Source of the DNA: Selenomonadales bacterium | GTDB lineage: Bacteria > Bacillota > UBA994 | Direction of reading: 5' to 3' | DNA: 45,119 nt | Assembly: GCA_018335585.1 (NCBI GenBank) | Contig: JAGXRZ010000043.1 | Location: 1-45,119 of the forward strand | In this document: positions 15,318 to 25,050 of the stretch, piece after piece | How positions within the stretch are numbered: the first letter of the stretch is position 1 | How the letters are laid out: the number at the start of each line of letters is the position of its first letter | Notes under the pieces: model-generated | What the model saw: only the letters and a program-made list of their open reading frames with translations | What the model was told of the DNA's origin: nothing | The model's database searches: none | Program-made: the position numbers and the translations under genes

Positions 15318-16316
15318 ATGAAAGTCGCGTGTGTACAACAGAAGGTGAAGATTTTCCCCAACGACGATGCTTTTCGGGCTGAGATTTCCCGCTTTATGCA
15401 GCAGGCTAAGGCCACAGGATGTGGACTGGTCGTGTTCCCCGAAGGGGTGGGTGCCATGCTCGCGGCGCAATACTTGGCAGCTCCGCTAGTGCGGGTGCTG
15501 ATGGCCGCCTACAACGAGGATGATGCTCACGGGCTCTTGTCGGTGGGTCAAAGACTGCTCGGAAAGCTTGTGGATACGGCCTCATCGGTGCAGGACTTGC
15601 CAGGCATTTTTAAGCAGACGTTAGACAAGCACGGCCTAAGCATGCGTCGCTCTTACTTACATATTTTTGCTGCGGAAGCACGCGCGCACAACATGTATGT
15701 TGTAGCCGGTAGTAGCTACTTGCCGGACGAGGTGACCGGGCGCATAGTCAACGCCTCCTATCTCTTTGGGCCGGACGGCGAGACTATCGGCTACCAGAAT
15801 AAGATACATCTCTACGTCGAAGACAGGCATTTGTGTTCTCCCGGTGAGGAGATTAAAGTGTTTGCTACCGATTTTGGCAAGCTTGGAATTACCATCTGTT
15901 ATGAGGGCATGTTTCCCGAAGTCGGGAGATTCATGGCTTTCCAGGGCGCGGAAGCCCTAATTAATGTGTCGGCCTGTCCGGGGGAGAGATGCTTCGCCAA
16001 AATTCGCGCCGGTGCATGGTCGCGCGTACAAGACAATCAGGTCTTTGGTCTACATAGCTGCTTGGTGGGGAAGAACGACCTGAGCCTCAAATTTAAGGAG
16101 CCATACTGCGGGCGGTCTTCTATCCTTGCACCGATCGACCTTACGCCCGATCTCTCCGGCGTTCTGGCAGAGGCGTCAAGTCTCGACAAAGAAGAGATTG
16201 TTGTTGCGGAATGGGACTTTGCGACGTTGCGGGCCGTAGCCGCTGCATCCGACACGCGCGTGTGGGAGGAGTTTGACTGGGAGGTTGTTCAGCGCTATCT
16301 GCCGCTGTACTCTTAG
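15318..16316 (+). CDS. Carbon-nitrogen hydrolase (nitrilase superfamily)
   Basis: 332-residue cytoplasmic amidase/nitrilase-fold enzyme. The catalytic triad is visible as E42 (VVFPEG), K162 (YQNKIHLY) and C194 (GITICYEG). A segment of about 65 residues between 45 and 110 is longer than in short family members and may form a lid or oligomer contact. The ATG at 15318 follows AAGGAGG; the upstream start lacks such a site. It is divergent from the Fur-regulated operon and 33 bases ahead of the malic enzyme gene, so it may belong to the malic enzyme-fumarase transcript. The substrate (amide, nitrile or carbamoyl) cannot be assigned. Confidence 0.87.
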   Translation: MKVACVQQKVKIFPNDDAFRAEISRFMQQAKATGCGLVVFPEGVGAMLAAQYLAAPLVRVLMAAYNEDDAHGLLSVGQRLLGKLVDTASSVQDLPGIFKQTLDKHGLSMRRSYLHIFAAEARAHNMYVVAGSSYLPDEVTGRIVNASYLFGPDGETIGYQNKIHLYVEDRHLCSPGEEIKVFATDFGKLGITICYEGMFPEVGRFMAFQGAEALINVSACPGERCFAKIRAGAWSRVQDNQVFGLHSCLVGKNDLSLKFKEPYCGRSSILAPIDLTPDLSGVLAEASSLDKEEIVVAEWDFATLRAVAAASDTRVWEEFDWEVVQRYLPLYS

Positions 16317-16349
16317 ATAATATTTATGGCCTTCTAGGGGGATGAGCAC

Positions 16350-17519
16350 ATGTCAATGCGCGAGCAGGCATTGCGCCTGCATGAAGAGAACAAAGGCAAA
16401 CTCGAAGTCGTCAGCAAAGTTCCTCTTTCTAGTCGCGCCGAGCTAGCCGTAGCTTACACGCCTGGTGTGGCGGAACCATGCAAGGAGATCCATCAGAATC
16501 CCGAGTATGTCTATCGCTACACCACAAAGGGGAACTTGGTGGCCGTAGTGACGGATGGGTCGGCCGTACTTGGTCTTGGCGACATAGGTCCTAAGGCGGC
16601 GTTACCTGTGATGGAGGGCAAGGCCATTTTGTTCAAGGCCTTTGCCGGAGTAGATGCCGTACCCATTTGTCTGGACACGAAAGATGTAGGCGAGATTGTT
16701 CGTGCCGTCGAGCTCATGGCCCCTACTTTTGGCGGCATTAACCTAGAAGACATCGGCGCGCCACGCTGCTTTGAAATTGAAAGGCAGTTGCAGGAGAGGT
16801 TAGACATTCCTGTGTTCCACGATGATCAACATGGTACGGCTATCGTGGTTCTGGCCGCCATGCTGAATGCTCTAAGAGTAGCTGGCAAAAAGATTGACCA
16901 CGTCAAAGTCGTCATAAACGGCGCCGGTGCGGCCGGAACGGCTATCGCTAAGCTCCTGCTCATGGCCGGTGTGAAAAGCATGCGGGTGTGTGACCGTCAG
17001 GGCATAATCTCCCCGTCCGGCCCACGGTTATCTCAACCCCAAGCAGAACTCGCCGCATTGACTAACCCGCAGGGCGAAACAGGGCAATTGGCACATGCAC
17101 TCGTCGATGCCGATGTGTTTATCGGCGTGTCTGCGGCCAATACGGTGACGAGTGCCATGGTGGCACGCATGAGCCAGAAGTCAATCGTACTAGCTATGGC
17201 CAATCCTGTGCCCGAGATTATGCCGGCGGATGCCAAAGCAGGAGGAGCCTTTATAGTTGGTACCGGACGCTCTGACTTTCCTAACCAAGTAAACAACGTC
17301 TTGGCCTTCCCAGGTATTTTTCGCGGGGCACTCGACGGCCGCGCGCGTCGCATTACCGAGGCGATGAAGCTAGCTGCCGCTCACGCCATAGCCAGCGTGT
17401 TAAATGACGACGAGCTTCATCCCGACTACATCATCCCAGACCCATTTGACGGGCGTGTCGTTCCCACCGTGGCCGAGGCCGTGCGGAAGTTAGCACACGC
17501 TACACATGTAAGTCGTTAG
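16350..17519 (+). CDS. Malic enzyme (NAD(P)-dependent, decarboxylating)
   Basis: 389-residue short bacterial malic enzyme that oxidatively decarboxylates malate to pyruvate and CO2, or runs in reverse. Diagnostic blocks are VAYTPGVAEPC (catalytic Tyr), VTDGSAVLGLGDIGP, the Lys-containing KAILFKAFAGVDAVPI, FHDDQHGTAIV (metal-binding Asp pair) and the nucleotide fold INGAGAAGTAIAKLL. There is no phosphotransacetylase extension, so it is the single-domain type. The ATG at 16350 follows a GGGGGATG-type site. With the two fumarase genes 27 bases downstream it forms a pyruvate-malate-fumarate module. Confidence 0.93.
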   Translation: MSMREQALRLHEENKGKLEVVSKVPLSSRAELAVAYTPGVAEPCKEIHQNPEYVYRYTTKGNLVAVVTDGSAVLGLGDIGPKAALPVMEGKAILFKAFAGVDAVPICLDTKDVGEIVRAVELMAPTFGGINLEDIGAPRCFEIERQLQERLDIPVFHDDQHGTAIVVLAAMLNALRVAGKKIDHVKVVINGAGAAGTAIAKLLLMAGVKSMRVCDRQGIISPSGPRLSQPQAELAALTNPQGETGQLAHALVDADVFIGVSAANTVTSAMVARMSQKSIVLAMANPVPEIMPADAKAGGAFIVGTGRSDFPNQVNNVLAFPGIFRGALDGRARRITEAMKLAAAHAIASVLNDDELHPDYIIPDPFDGRVVPTVAEAVRKLAHATHVSR

Positions 17520-17546
17520 CCCGCAATGACAAAGGGAGGTCGCACT

Positions 17547-18437
17547 TTGACAGACAATGTGGCAGAGCTTACGTCTCTAATCGCACGCTTCCTAGATATC
17601 GTCGGCAAGCGGTTGCCAGACGATGTAATGCAGCGCCTAACCGAGATGCGCACTGATGCCGCAGCGGGGTTAGAGCAAGTCATTTACGACTCTATGTTCG
17701 AGAACATGGCACAGGCCCAAGCACTTAATCGCCCTATTTGTCAGGATACCGGCGTGATTAGCTTCTATGTAAAGGTGGGCAGTGACTCTAAGCTACTGCC
17801 CATTCTTAAAGAGGCTTTAACGAAAGGCGTGCTAGAGGCTACTGTCAGTTCTCCCTTGCGCCACAACGCCGTGGCCATACTTGATGAGAAGAACACTGCC
17901 ACAAACACTGGTGAGCGTATTCCCTTTATCTACTGGGACATTGTTCCCGGCAACGAAGTGGAAATCGAAGCTTACATGGCGGGGGGCGGCGGTAGTCTGC
18001 CAGGCAGAGCAATCACGCTAATGCCCTCGGCGGGTTATGACGGCGTGGCGAAGTATGTACTAGACACAATGGTGGAGCTTGGCGTCAACGCATGCCCGCC
18101 ATTGTTAGTAGGCGTAGGAATTGCCGGCTCGGCGGAGATTGCGTCGCTCTTGTCTAAAAAGGCTATATTGCGCCCGCTTGGTACTTCCCACCCGAACCCG
18201 CGTGGAACGCAGTTCGAGCAGTTGTTAGCAGAAGGACTCAATAACCTGGGGGTGGGGGCACAGGGACTGCCCGGCAAGGCTTTTGTGATGGGCGTGCACG
18301 TTGAGACTGCCGCAAGGCATCCTTCGTCATTGTCTGTAGGAGTAAGTGTCGGTTGCTGGGCGCATCGCCGCGGCACTTTAGTATTACACGATGACCTGAC
18401 CTATGAATTAGTCTCACACCGGGGGGTTGCGATATGA
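17547..18437 (+). CDS. Fumarate hydratase class I, alpha subunit (TtdA/FumA N-terminal type)
   Basis: 296-residue [4Fe-4S] hydro-lyase subunit interconverting fumarate and malate (a tartrate dehydratase role is the alternative). Cluster cysteines are seen in [29 protein letters not shown] and [33 protein letters not shown] is a further family block. The TTG at 17547 is chosen because AAAGGGAGG precedes it at good spacing; the ATG at 17526 has none. It follows malic enzyme closely and overlaps the beta subunit gene by 4 bases, so the subunits are made together. The cluster implies oxygen sensitivity, consistent with an anaerobe. Confidence 0.92.
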   Translation: MTDNVAELTSLIARFLDIVGKRLPDDVMQRLTEMRTDAAAGLEQVIYDSMFENMAQAQALNRPICQDTGVISFYVKVGSDSKLLPILKEALTKGVLEATVSSPLRHNAVAILDEKNTATNTGERIPFIYWDIVPGNEVEIEAYMAGGGGSLPGRAITLMPSAGYDGVAKYVLDTMVELGVNACPPLLVGVGIAGSAEIASLLSKKAILRPLGTSHPNPRGTQFEQLLAEGLNNLGVGAQGLPGKAFVMGVHVETAARHPSSLSVGVSVGCWAHRRGTLVLHDDLTYELVSHRGVAI

Positions 18438-19033
18438 AGCGAGTACTGCATACGCCCATCAGCGACGCCGACCTGTTAGACATAAAGGCCGGGGACATAG
18501 TTTATCTTACCGGGCACATAGTTACCTGCCGCGACGTAGCGCATAGGCGCGTTATTGAGCTTGGTCAAGATTTGCCCTACGACATTGCCGGCAAAGCTAT
18601 TTTCCACGCTGGGCCTATCGTCGAGCCGACATCCGAAGGCTACAGAATGGTAGCTATCGGCCCAACGACCAGTATGCGTATGGAGCGGTTTGAAGCCGAG
18701 TTCATCGCCGCGACAGGCGTAAAAGTTGTCGTCGGCAAGGGAGGTATGGGTGCCAAGACGGCTGCGGCCTGTCGTGAGCACAAAGCCTTGCACTGCGTGT
18801 TCCCCGGCGGATGCGCCGTACTAGGCGCGACAGCAGTCGAAGAATTAGAAGGTGTCGAGTGGCTAGACCTAGGCATGCCTGAAGCTTTCTGGATTATGCG
18901 CGTCAAAGAACTTGGTCCGCTGATTGTATCTATCGACGTCCACGGCAACAATCTCTTTGAAACAAACAAAGCGCTCTATACAGAGCGCAAGGATGCGGTA
19001 GCTCAAGCGATAGCTAGACAGATGAGGTCATAA
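18434..19033 (+). CDS. Fumarate hydratase class I, beta subunit (TtdB/FumA C-terminal type)
   Basis: 199-residue partner of the alpha subunit, forming the swivelling C-terminal half of class I fumarase. Recognisable stretches are [45 protein letters not shown] and [10 protein letters not shown], which match the TtdB family of about 200 residues. The ATG overlaps the alpha stop (ATGA). Its last 20 bases overlap the 3' end of the convergent PAS-GGDEF-HD-GYP gene, leaving no room for a separate terminator. Confidence 0.93.
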   Translation: MKRVLHTPISDADLLDIKAGDIVYLTGHIVTCRDVAHRRVIELGQDLPYDIAGKAIFHAGPIVEPTSEGYRMVAIGPTTSMRMERFEAEFIAATGVKVVVGKGGMGAKTAAACREHKALHCVFPGGCAVLGATAVEELEGVEWLDLGMPEAFWIMRVKELGPLIVSIDVHGNNLFETNKALYTERKDAVAQAIARQMRS

Positions 19034-21398
19034 CCTTCTCTACAAAACAACGCACAACCTCGGGGTCAAACTGCGAGCCGGCACAACGCTGAAGCTCCTC
19101 TAAAGCAGCCAAGTGTGTTCGGGCCTGCCGATAGGGATATGGGGAGATCATGTCGGCATAAGCGTCAGCTACGGCAATGATGCGCGCTAGTAGGGGGATG
19201 TCTTCTCCGCGCAATCCTTTCGGGTATCCGGTTCCATCCCACCACTCATGATGAGACAAAACGGCATCGGCTACAGAAGCAAATTCTGTTGCGGTCGACA
19301 GCACGCGGTACCCAGTCTCCGGATGGCGGCGGAGGTCCGCATGCTCCACATCAGTCAAAGGGGCCTCGCGCAACAACAAGTGGGTGGAGCAAGAAATTTT
19401 GCCTATATCATGTACTTGGCCAGCTCTGCCGGCCTCCTCAACCTCGCGCGCGCTGAGGTTAAGTTCTCGAGCTAACTTGCTACTTAGCTCGCTGACCCTT
19501 TCAGCGTGAATCGCCTCGCTAGGACTACGTGTGAACAAGGTTTGCAGTATGCTGCGCACGACGGCATTACGAGTATCTACATTTTCAATGACTTTCTTGC
19601 GGTAGAGGAGATCTTCTGCGTGCTTGAGTGTATCGGCAGCTAACTCCGCAGCTACCGTCTTAGCAGCCCAACCTAAGGAGACAGACACAGGAACACCACA
19701 AACCACTTCATCCTTGACCCTCTCAGCGATGCGGAGTGCGATTGCCTCTGCAGCCTGCACGGTGGTCTTTGGTAACAGCAGAACAAACTCGTCGCCCCCA
19801 ATGCGTGCCACGATGTCGTCCGCGCGGCATTCACGCTTTAACACGGCGCCTACTTTTAAAAGCATTTCGTCGCCGGCCTCATGACCAAAGGCGTCGTTAA
19901 TCGTCTTTAGGGCGTTGACATCAGCCATAATGACGGCTAGGGGCAAGTTGCGAGGCGTATCTAACCGCCGCAATTCCTCCTCGTAGAAACGTCGGTTATA
20001 TAATCCTGTCAGATAATCGCGAAAGCTAATGTATTCGATTTCACGCTGGCGCGCCTTCTCTAGTGAACAGTCCTTAAAGACAACTACAGAACCTGTCAGT
20101 GCTCCGGTGGCGTCCTTAATTGGGGCGGCCGAGTCCGAGATGGCTCTTTCTTCACCGTGCCTTGACACAAGGATTGTATCAGCGGGCAAGGTGACGACGT
20201 CAGCGGTTGCAAAAACCTGTTGAACAGGGTCTGCCGCGGTTGCACGGTCATGTTCCCTAAGAATTGAGAAGACCCGGGTGAACGGTTCGCCTATCGCATC
20301 TGCAGCAGCCCATCCGGTTAGACGCTCTGCGATAGGGTTAAGAAACTCGACCCTTCCATAGGCATCGGTAGTAATTACGCCATCTCCCACGGATACTAAA
20401 GTGGCCCAAAGCTTAGCTTCGTTCTTTTGCAGCATTAGCTGGGTTTCCTTCTGCCTAGATATATCCATAATCAGGCCATCAAGTGCTTCAATTTGACCGT
20501 TTTCCTTATAGACTACGTATCCCTGTTCCCAAACCCACTTCTCGCGACCGCTCTTAGTGACAATCCGGTACTCAGCATTAAAGGTGCCGCCCTGTGTGGC
20601 TATTAACTGCCACTTCTCCCACAGCAGGTCGCGGTAGTCGGGATGAATAATGCTGTTAAAGTCTATTACCGCGTTTCCTAGTAGCTCGCTCGGCTCGTAG
20701 CCCGTAAGTTCCATGCATCCTTGGCTTAAGAACTCCATGGTCCAGCGCCTGTCGAACTTGCAGCGGTAGACCATGCCGGGGACGTTGGCAATCATGCCAC
20801 GATACTTTCTTTCGCTTTGCTCAAAGAGCTTGCGTAGCCGCGCCTCGCGCCTAGCACTCAGAAGCAGAATAACGCCGGTTAGCCCGAGCACTATCATCAC
20901 CAAACCCAACATGGCGATGGTCAAGCGCGTGTTGCGTGCGTGTGCCGCCTCAAGTGCGAGTTTGTCAGAGATATCGGTGATAATCGAATAGAGGAAGGTT
21001 TCGCCCTGCAATCGGATAGGATAAGAGCGCACTTCTACCGTGCGAATCTCCTGCGAATGCAGTCTGTGGCGGAAGATGAAGAAGTTTCGCTCTTCACGTG
21101 CGGCTGCCTGGCGCTCTCGGGCTACCTCCTCGGGCGACAACGTGTTTATTTGGTTAATGTTCATGCCGACAAGCTCCACGCCCGGAAAACCGTAGAAGGC
21201 ATGAGCCGCTTGGTTGGCGAAGGCAATCGTTCCCGTCTCAGCATCAATCACCAGCATTACAGAGCCGTGGTTGTTAAAGAGCCCGAAGAAATCCAAATTA
21301 GGCGTCGCCTGTGCCACGTCGCTGCCTGCGACCATAAGGCATATCCCTAGCAACAGCGCCACGAACCTTCGCTTAATCGTAGTTCCCCCTCTTGTCAA
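19014..21398 (-). CDS. Membrane PAS-GGDEF-HD-GYP cyclic-di-GMP enzyme
   Basis: 794-residue signalling protein. An N-terminal export/anchor segment (about 10-31) is followed by an extracytoplasmic PAS ([20 protein letters not shown]), a second membrane helix (about 158-182), two cytoplasmic PAS/PAC domains, a GGDEF domain and an HD-GYP domain. The cyclase motif RIGGDEF (about 533) is intact, and an RxxD product-inhibition site (RADD) lies at the usual distance before it. The phosphodiesterase shows HDIGK (about 663), [11 protein letters not shown] (about 716-724) and VADAYADM. Both synthesis and breakdown of c-di-GMP are thus possible. The start is uncertain: a TTG at 21398 has only a weak ribosome binding site, while a rare ATT at 21377 sits behind GAGGGGG. 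It follows pcp by 7 bases. Confidence 0.92.
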   Translation of the reverse strand: MTRGGTTIKRRFVALLLGICLMVAGSDVAQATPNLDFFGLFNNHGSVMLVIDAETGTIAFANQAAHAFYGFPGVELVGMNINQINTLSPEEVARERQAAAREERNFFIFRHRLHSQEIRTVEVRSYPIRLQGETFLYSIITDISDKLALEAAHARNTRLTIAMLGLVMIVLGLTGVILLLSARREARLRKLFEQSERKYRGMIANVPGMVYRCKFDRRWTMEFLSQGCMELTGYEPSELLGNAVIDFNSIIHPDYRDLLWEKWQLIATQGGTFNAEYRIVTKSGREKWVWEQGYVVYKENGQIEALDGLIMDISRQKETQLMLQKNEAKLWATLVSVGDGVITTDAYGRVEFLNPIAERLTGWAAADAIGEPFTRVFSILREHDRATAADPVQQVFATADVVTLPADTILVSRHGEERAISDSAAPIKDATGALTGSVVVFKDCSLEKARQREIEYISFRDYLTGLYNRRFYEEELRRLDTPRNLPLAVIMADVNALKTINDAFGHEAGDEMLLKVGAVLKRECRADDIVARIGGDEFVLLLPKTTVQAAEAIALRIAERVKDEVVCGVPVSVSLGWAAKTVAAELAADTLKHAEDLLYRKKVIENVDTRNAVVRSILQTLFTRSPSEAIHAERVSELSSKLARELNLSAREVEEAGRAGQVHDIGKISCSTHLLLREAPLTDVEHADLRRHPETGYRVLSTATEFASVADAVLSHHEWWDGTGYPKGLRGEDIPLLARIIAVADAYADMISPYPYRQARTHLAALEELQRCAGSQFDPEVVRCFVEKVMTSSV

Positions 21399-21405
21399 TC
21401 TTTGC

Positions 21406-22023
21406 CTAGGAGTGGCCTGCTAGATAATTAACGGCGGCCTTAAGGCCAGTAACGACTGTCTCTAGTGACATGCTCGGGAGAAGCTGCTGTGGCTTATCTG
21501 TTGTCTGCTCCGGCATATACGGTATGTGGATAAAGCCGGCAGCAACAGGCAGGTTCGCTTGGCGGATCAAGTGTTCGAGTGTGAACAGCGTAAAGTTACA
21601 CAGGTAGGTTCCCGCGCTGTCCGAAACGTAAGCTCCGACCCCAGCCTTGTTTATGGCTTCGGCCAAAGCAGTGACCGGCAGCGAGGAGAAGTAGCCGTCC
21701 GGTGCTGCAGCCACAATGCGTTCGCCGTTGCGGGACTCGTCGCCGTTATCTTTGCCAAAGCAGATGTTTATGCCGATGCGCTCGACGGCCAGTTTGGCAC
21801 GACCCCCGGCTTGTCCGACCGATACAACGTAGGACGGGCTATGTTCTCGCATGGCCTGCTCCAGGAGCGGTGTCACCTGTGTCCAGGAGACCGGCAGCCC
21901 TAAAGCTTTGACGGCAATATCGCCTGCCCGGTAGCCATCGAGCTGTTGCACGGCTGCTAGCGAAGGGTTAATCTTCTCGCCTCCAAAGGGCTCAAAGCCG
22001 GTAAGAAGAAGAACACGTGTCAC
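21406..22023 (-). CDS. pcp: Pyroglutamyl-peptidase I (pyrrolidone carboxyl peptidase)
   Basis: 205-residue cytoplasmic cysteine peptidase (family C15) removing N-terminal pyroglutamate. The catalytic triad E81 (ERIGIN), C142 (AGTYLCNFTLF) and H166 (FIHIPYMPEQ) sits almost exactly where the Bacillus enzyme has Glu81, Cys144 and His168. The N-terminal TGFEPFGGEKINPS is a family signature. The start is a GTG at 22023 after AAGGAGG. It lies between gltX and the c-di-GMP enzyme, all on the minus strand with short gaps, so one transcript is plausible. Confidence 0.95.
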   Translation of the reverse strand: MTRVLLLTGFEPFGGEKINPSLAAVQQLDGYRAGDIAVKALGLPVSWTQVTPLLEQAMREHSPSYVVSVGQAGGRAKLAVERIGINICFGKDNGDESRNGERIVAAAPDGYFSSLPVTALAEAINKAGVGAYVSDSAGTYLCNFTLFTLEHLIRQANLPVAAGFIHIPYMPEQTTDKPQQLLPSMSLETVVTGLKAAVNYLAGHS

Positions 22024-22052
22024 GGGGGAAACCTCCTTGGGAGAGGATTTTG

Positions 22053-22075
22053 GGGACGGAGGAGGGTGCCGTCCC
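22053..22075 (-). repeat. Intercistronic GGGACGG hairpin (REP-like)
   Basis: Perfect 7-base inverted repeat GGGACGG (22053-22059) / CCGTCCC (22069-22075) directly after the gltX stop. No U-run follows on the transcribed strand, so it looks like a stabilising or REP-type hairpin rather than a terminator. Its GGGGACGG core also occurs on the minus strand of the FolB-FolK linker. Confidence 0.5.
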
Positions 22076-22076
22076 T

Positions 22077-23531
22077 CTACGACATCCTCTCTCTTAGGCT
22101 CCGGATACGGCTCAACACACGCTCGCGCCCGATAACCTCGATGCTCGCAAACAGGGGCGGTGAGACTTTGCTTCCGGTAACGGCCAAGCGCAAGGTCATA
22201 AAGTAGACCTTGGTGGTAAGGCCTAGCTCTTGCTGCAGGCTACGGAGAGCACTTTCAATGTCGGCTTCTGTCCAGTTAACGGTCTCTAATGCTGTCGCCA
22301 CCGCCAAGAGCACAGCCTGGCCGTCCGCATCACCAAGCACAGTGCGCACTTCTTCTAAAGCGGCTGTCGGTTCGCGGAAGAAAACCGCTGCCACGGCAGG
22401 GGCTTCATCTAAACGGACCATCCGCTCCTGAATCAACATCGTCATGCGCGTCAACCAGGCAAAGTCTACATCTGCCTCAATTAACCCGGCTTTGCGCAAG
22501 AAGGGTAGAATGCGCTGCGCTAGATCTTCTGGCGCGAGCTTTCTAATCCACTTGGCGTTCATCCAGTCTAGCTTCTTGACGTCAAAGATGGCATTGCTGG
22601 CGGTGCAGCGCGCAAAAGAGAACTTGGCCACCAGTTCGTCCAAGGTGTACATCTCCTCGTCGCTGTCGCCGGGGCTCCAACCGAGGAAGGCTAGAAAGTT
22701 CACCATCCCTTCCGGTAGGTAGCCCATTTCGGCGTACTGCCCGATGAACGTAGCTCCCTTGCGCTTACTCAATTTGCTCTTGTCTTCGTTAAGCATCGTA
22801 CTAAAGTGGGCAAAAAGTGGCCTGTCCCACCCTAGTGCCTCATATATTAGTAGCTGTGGGAAAGTGTTGACGATATGTTCCGCTGCCCGGGTGACATGGC
22901 TAATCTCCATCAAGTAGTCGTCGATGACAGTGGCGTAGTTGTAGACGGGAATACCGTTTGACTTTATGATAATGAAGTCGCCCATCAGTGACGTGTCGGT
23001 CTCAATCCAACCGCGCACTAAGTCGTCAAATCCGATTACGCCGCCTTTTACCTTAAGCCTAATCGTGGGTATGCGCCCTAAGGAGCGGAGCACATCTTGC
23101 TCCTCTGCCGATAGCAGGCGACACTTGCCGCTGTAGCGCGGGTCTTCTTTGGCGGCAGTCTGCGCGGCGCGCTCCGCTTCTAGTTCCTCGGCGGTGCAAA
23201 AGCAATAGTAGGCGTGTCCTGCTGTCAGCAGCCGCTCTGCATACTCGTGGTACAGCGCAAGCCTTTCGCTCTGGCGATAAGGCACATGCGGCCCTCCCTT
23301 GTCCGGCCCCTCAGTCCAGTCAAGGCCGAGCCAATGTAAGCCTTGGTAGACCCCAGCCTCGGCATGGGCGGTGTTGCGAGCTAGGTCGGTATCGTCTATG
23401 CGCATAATAAACGTCCCACCGGTTTGCTTGACAAAGAGGTAGTTATACAGGGCAGTCCGCCCGGTTCCTACGTGCGCATCGCCCGTGGGGCTAGGGGCGA
23501 TGCGTACTCTTACTGGTTTTGTGCTAGTCAA
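22077..23531 (-). CDS. gltX: Glutamyl-tRNA synthetase
   Basis: 484-residue class I aminoacyl-tRNA synthetase charging tRNA-Glu (and, if non-discriminating, tRNA-Gln). The HIGH-like block is VRIAPSPTGDAHVGTGRTAL and the KMSKS-like block is KLSKRKG. The catalytic domain contains DDTDLARNT and the editing/anticodon part follows from about 320. The TTG at 23531 with AAGGAGAG in front is preferred over an upstream start with no ribosome binding site; it gives the usual N-terminus just before VRVRIAPSPTG. No T-box leader is present. A good promoter lies at 23569-23597. Confidence 0.95.
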   Translation of the reverse strand: MTSTKPVRVRIAPSPTGDAHVGTGRTALYNYLFVKQTGGTFIMRIDDTDLARNTAHAEAGVYQGLHWLGLDWTEGPDKGGPHVPYRQSERLALYHEYAERLLTAGHAYYCFCTAEELEAERAAQTAAKEDPRYSGKCRLLSAEEQDVLRSLGRIPTIRLKVKGGVIGFDDLVRGWIETDTSLMGDFIIIKSNGIPVYNYATVIDDYLMEISHVTRAAEHIVNTFPQLLIYEALGWDRPLFAHFSTMLNEDKSKLSKRKGATFIGQYAEMGYLPEGMVNFLAFLGWSPGDSDEEMYTLDELVAKFSFARCTASNAIFDVKKLDWMNAKWIRKLAPEDLAQRILPFLRKAGLIEADVDFAWLTRMTMLIQERMVRLDEAPAVAAVFFREPTAALEEVRTVLGDADGQAVLLAVATALETVNWTEADIESALRSLQQELGLTTKVYFMTLRLAVTGSKVSPPLFASIEVIGRERVLSRIRSLRERMS

Positions 23532-23568
23532 GGTAGGCACTCTCCTTGTTTTCCCTTCATTACGAATC

Positions 23569-23597
23569 AATGTACAGTTTCACCCCCCGAGTGTCAA
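23569..23597 (-). promoter_or_regulatory. Sigma-A type promoter of gltX (and pcp)
   Basis: Minus strand: TTGACA (23592-23597), 17-base spacer, TACATT (23569-23574), about 40 bases before the gltX TTG. Confidence 0.7.
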
Positions 23598-23704
23598 GAC
23601 CATGCGCCATGCGGGGAGACTAAGGATTGCATTCGCTTAAGCTTAGGCGTAGCTGGCAGGAGACGGGCCGATTGTAGCGAATTTAGCCAAGTGTAAATGA
23701 AGTG

Positions 23705-23723
23705 AGTCGCGAGTTGCGCGACT
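23705..23723 (+). promoter_or_regulatory. Hairpin in the leader of the metal exporter gene
   Basis: AGTCGCG (23705-23711), 5-base loop, CGCGACT (23717-23723), ending about 8 bases before AAGGAGG. It could be an operator or a leader structure. I do not recognise a manganese (yybP-ykoY) riboswitch around it. Confidence 0.35.
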
Positions 23724-23741
23724 ACTAAAGAAGGAGGCTCA

Positions 23742-25013
23742 TTGGTGCTGGAAAAAGTTCTGGAGTTAGTTCTCGCGAGTGCCGCCGGCGCGTTTGTAGA
23801 CATCGGTGTGTTTGTAGGGGCAGTGCTTCTCTTGTTTGGGTATCTCAACTATAAGATGTCGGGTCGATTTGTGTCCGCCATCACGCAGTCAAAGCGCTGG
23901 CAGCCAGTGTTTGGGGCACTGCTTGGAGTCACGCCCGGGTGTGGTGGCGCTATTTTCCTGATGCCGCTCTTCATTAAGGGCTCGGTAACGTTTGGTGCAG
24001 TAGTGGCGGCACTAATCGCTACCACCGGTGACTCGTCATTCGTGATGATCGCCGGCATTCCGCGGCAGTACATAGTGGTAAGTACCATTGCCGTATTAGT
24101 GGGCATGATTACCGGGTACGTCATTGACGGCACTCAGATTGGCAGCAAGCTCCGCGCTGCTTACGAGAAAAACAGGCGCAGCAAAAGTGAACTCAAGAAG
24201 CAGCATAGCAGAGCTCAGCACACCGTGCGTGTGCCTCATATTGGGCACGCCGACGGTGACGATATCGATCTCACCTTGCACCACCATGCGCGCGGCCATC
24301 AGGCGACCAATACATTGGCGTATCGCATCACGCACTATGGGTACGCTTGGTATTGGCTGCTGCTAGGATTTGGTTTGGTGCTGGGCATACTGGGTCTGGC
24401 ACAAGTAGATATTAACGCCCTAGCGATACCTAACCTCGGGTTGATTGTCGGCGTGTTGGGTACCGTGTTATCGATCGTATGGATGTTGCTGGGCAAGAAG
24501 CTCCTGACCAGTGACACGCACGAGGAGACGGAACAGAAGGTTACTTCCTTACGCGAGACGCTTATCCACAACGCGCAAGAGACGGCGTTCGTAATTACGT
24601 GGGTGTTTGTGGGATTGCTTGTTTACGAGTTGGCCGTGCTTGGTATCGGTCGCGGCGACTACGCGCAAGGTGAGCTGCTAATCGAATCAATGCTAAGGAC
24701 AGCCGGCATTGCGGCAGTATTGATAGGTGCCCTCGTGGGCATGATTCCCGGGTGTGGACCACAGATTATCTTTGTCACCTTGTTTATGCAGGGACACGTG
24801 CCTTTTGCGGCCCTCATAGCAAACGCCATTTCTCAGGACGGCGATGCCATACTTCCACTGATTGCCCTCGACCGGCGTTCGGCGTGGTCTGCCGTAGTGA
24901 TTACCACTGTCCCCGCTGCTTTGATTGGGCTTGCCGCGTACTGGTTGGAACTAAACACCGATATCTTCGCGGCTCTGACCGTAGCGTGGAACTGGCTTAT
25001 AGCGCTAGTATAG
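23742..25013 (+). CDS. Putative 10TM heavy-metal/manganese exporter (ArsP_2-like)
   Basis: 423-residue inner-membrane protein resembling the putative 10TM heavy-metal exporter family (sometimes called putative manganese transporter). It is built from two related halves, each with a Pro-Gly-Cys-Gly re-entrant motif: GALLGVTPGCGGAIFLMPLF with GDSSFVMIAG, and GALVGMIPGCGPQIIFVTLF with GDAILPLIA. Between them a cytoplasmic loop (about 140-190) is rich in Lys and His (HIGHADGDDIDLTLHHHARG), a likely metal sensor or sink. The start is a TTG at 23742 after AAGGAGG. The soluble chemoreceptor gene follows by 37 bases. Metal specificity is not known. Confidence 0.78.
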   Translation: MVLEKVLELVLASAAGAFVDIGVFVGAVLLLFGYLNYKMSGRFVSAITQSKRWQPVFGALLGVTPGCGGAIFLMPLFIKGSVTFGAVVAALIATTGDSSFVMIAGIPRQYIVVSTIAVLVGMITGYVIDGTQIGSKLRAAYEKNRRSKSELKKQHSRAQHTVRVPHIGHADGDDIDLTLHHHARGHQATNTLAYRITHYGYAWYWLLLGFGLVLGILGLAQVDINALAIPNLGLIVGVLGTVLSIVWMLLGKKLLTSDTHEETEQKVTSLRETLIHNAQETAFVITWVFVGLLVYELAVLGIGRGDYAQGELLIESMLRTAGIAAVLIGALVGMIPGCGPQIIFVTLFMQGHVPFAALIANAISQDGDAILPLIALDRRSAWSAVVITTVPAALIGLAAYWLELNTDIFAALTVAWNWLIALV

Positions 25014-25050
25014 TCTCGCATACAAACAAGAAGTGAGGAACTGAGCAAAT

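Noticed and set aside
22053-22075. Rho-independent terminator after gltX
   Set aside because: The hairpin is not followed by a U-run on the transcribed strand and pcp follows closely with its own ribosome binding site; treated as a REP-like hairpin.
23571-23741. T-box or manganese riboswitch in the gltX/exporter intergenic region
   Set aside because: No T-box sequence, no yybP-ykoY signature; only a promoter for gltX and a short hairpin could be supported.
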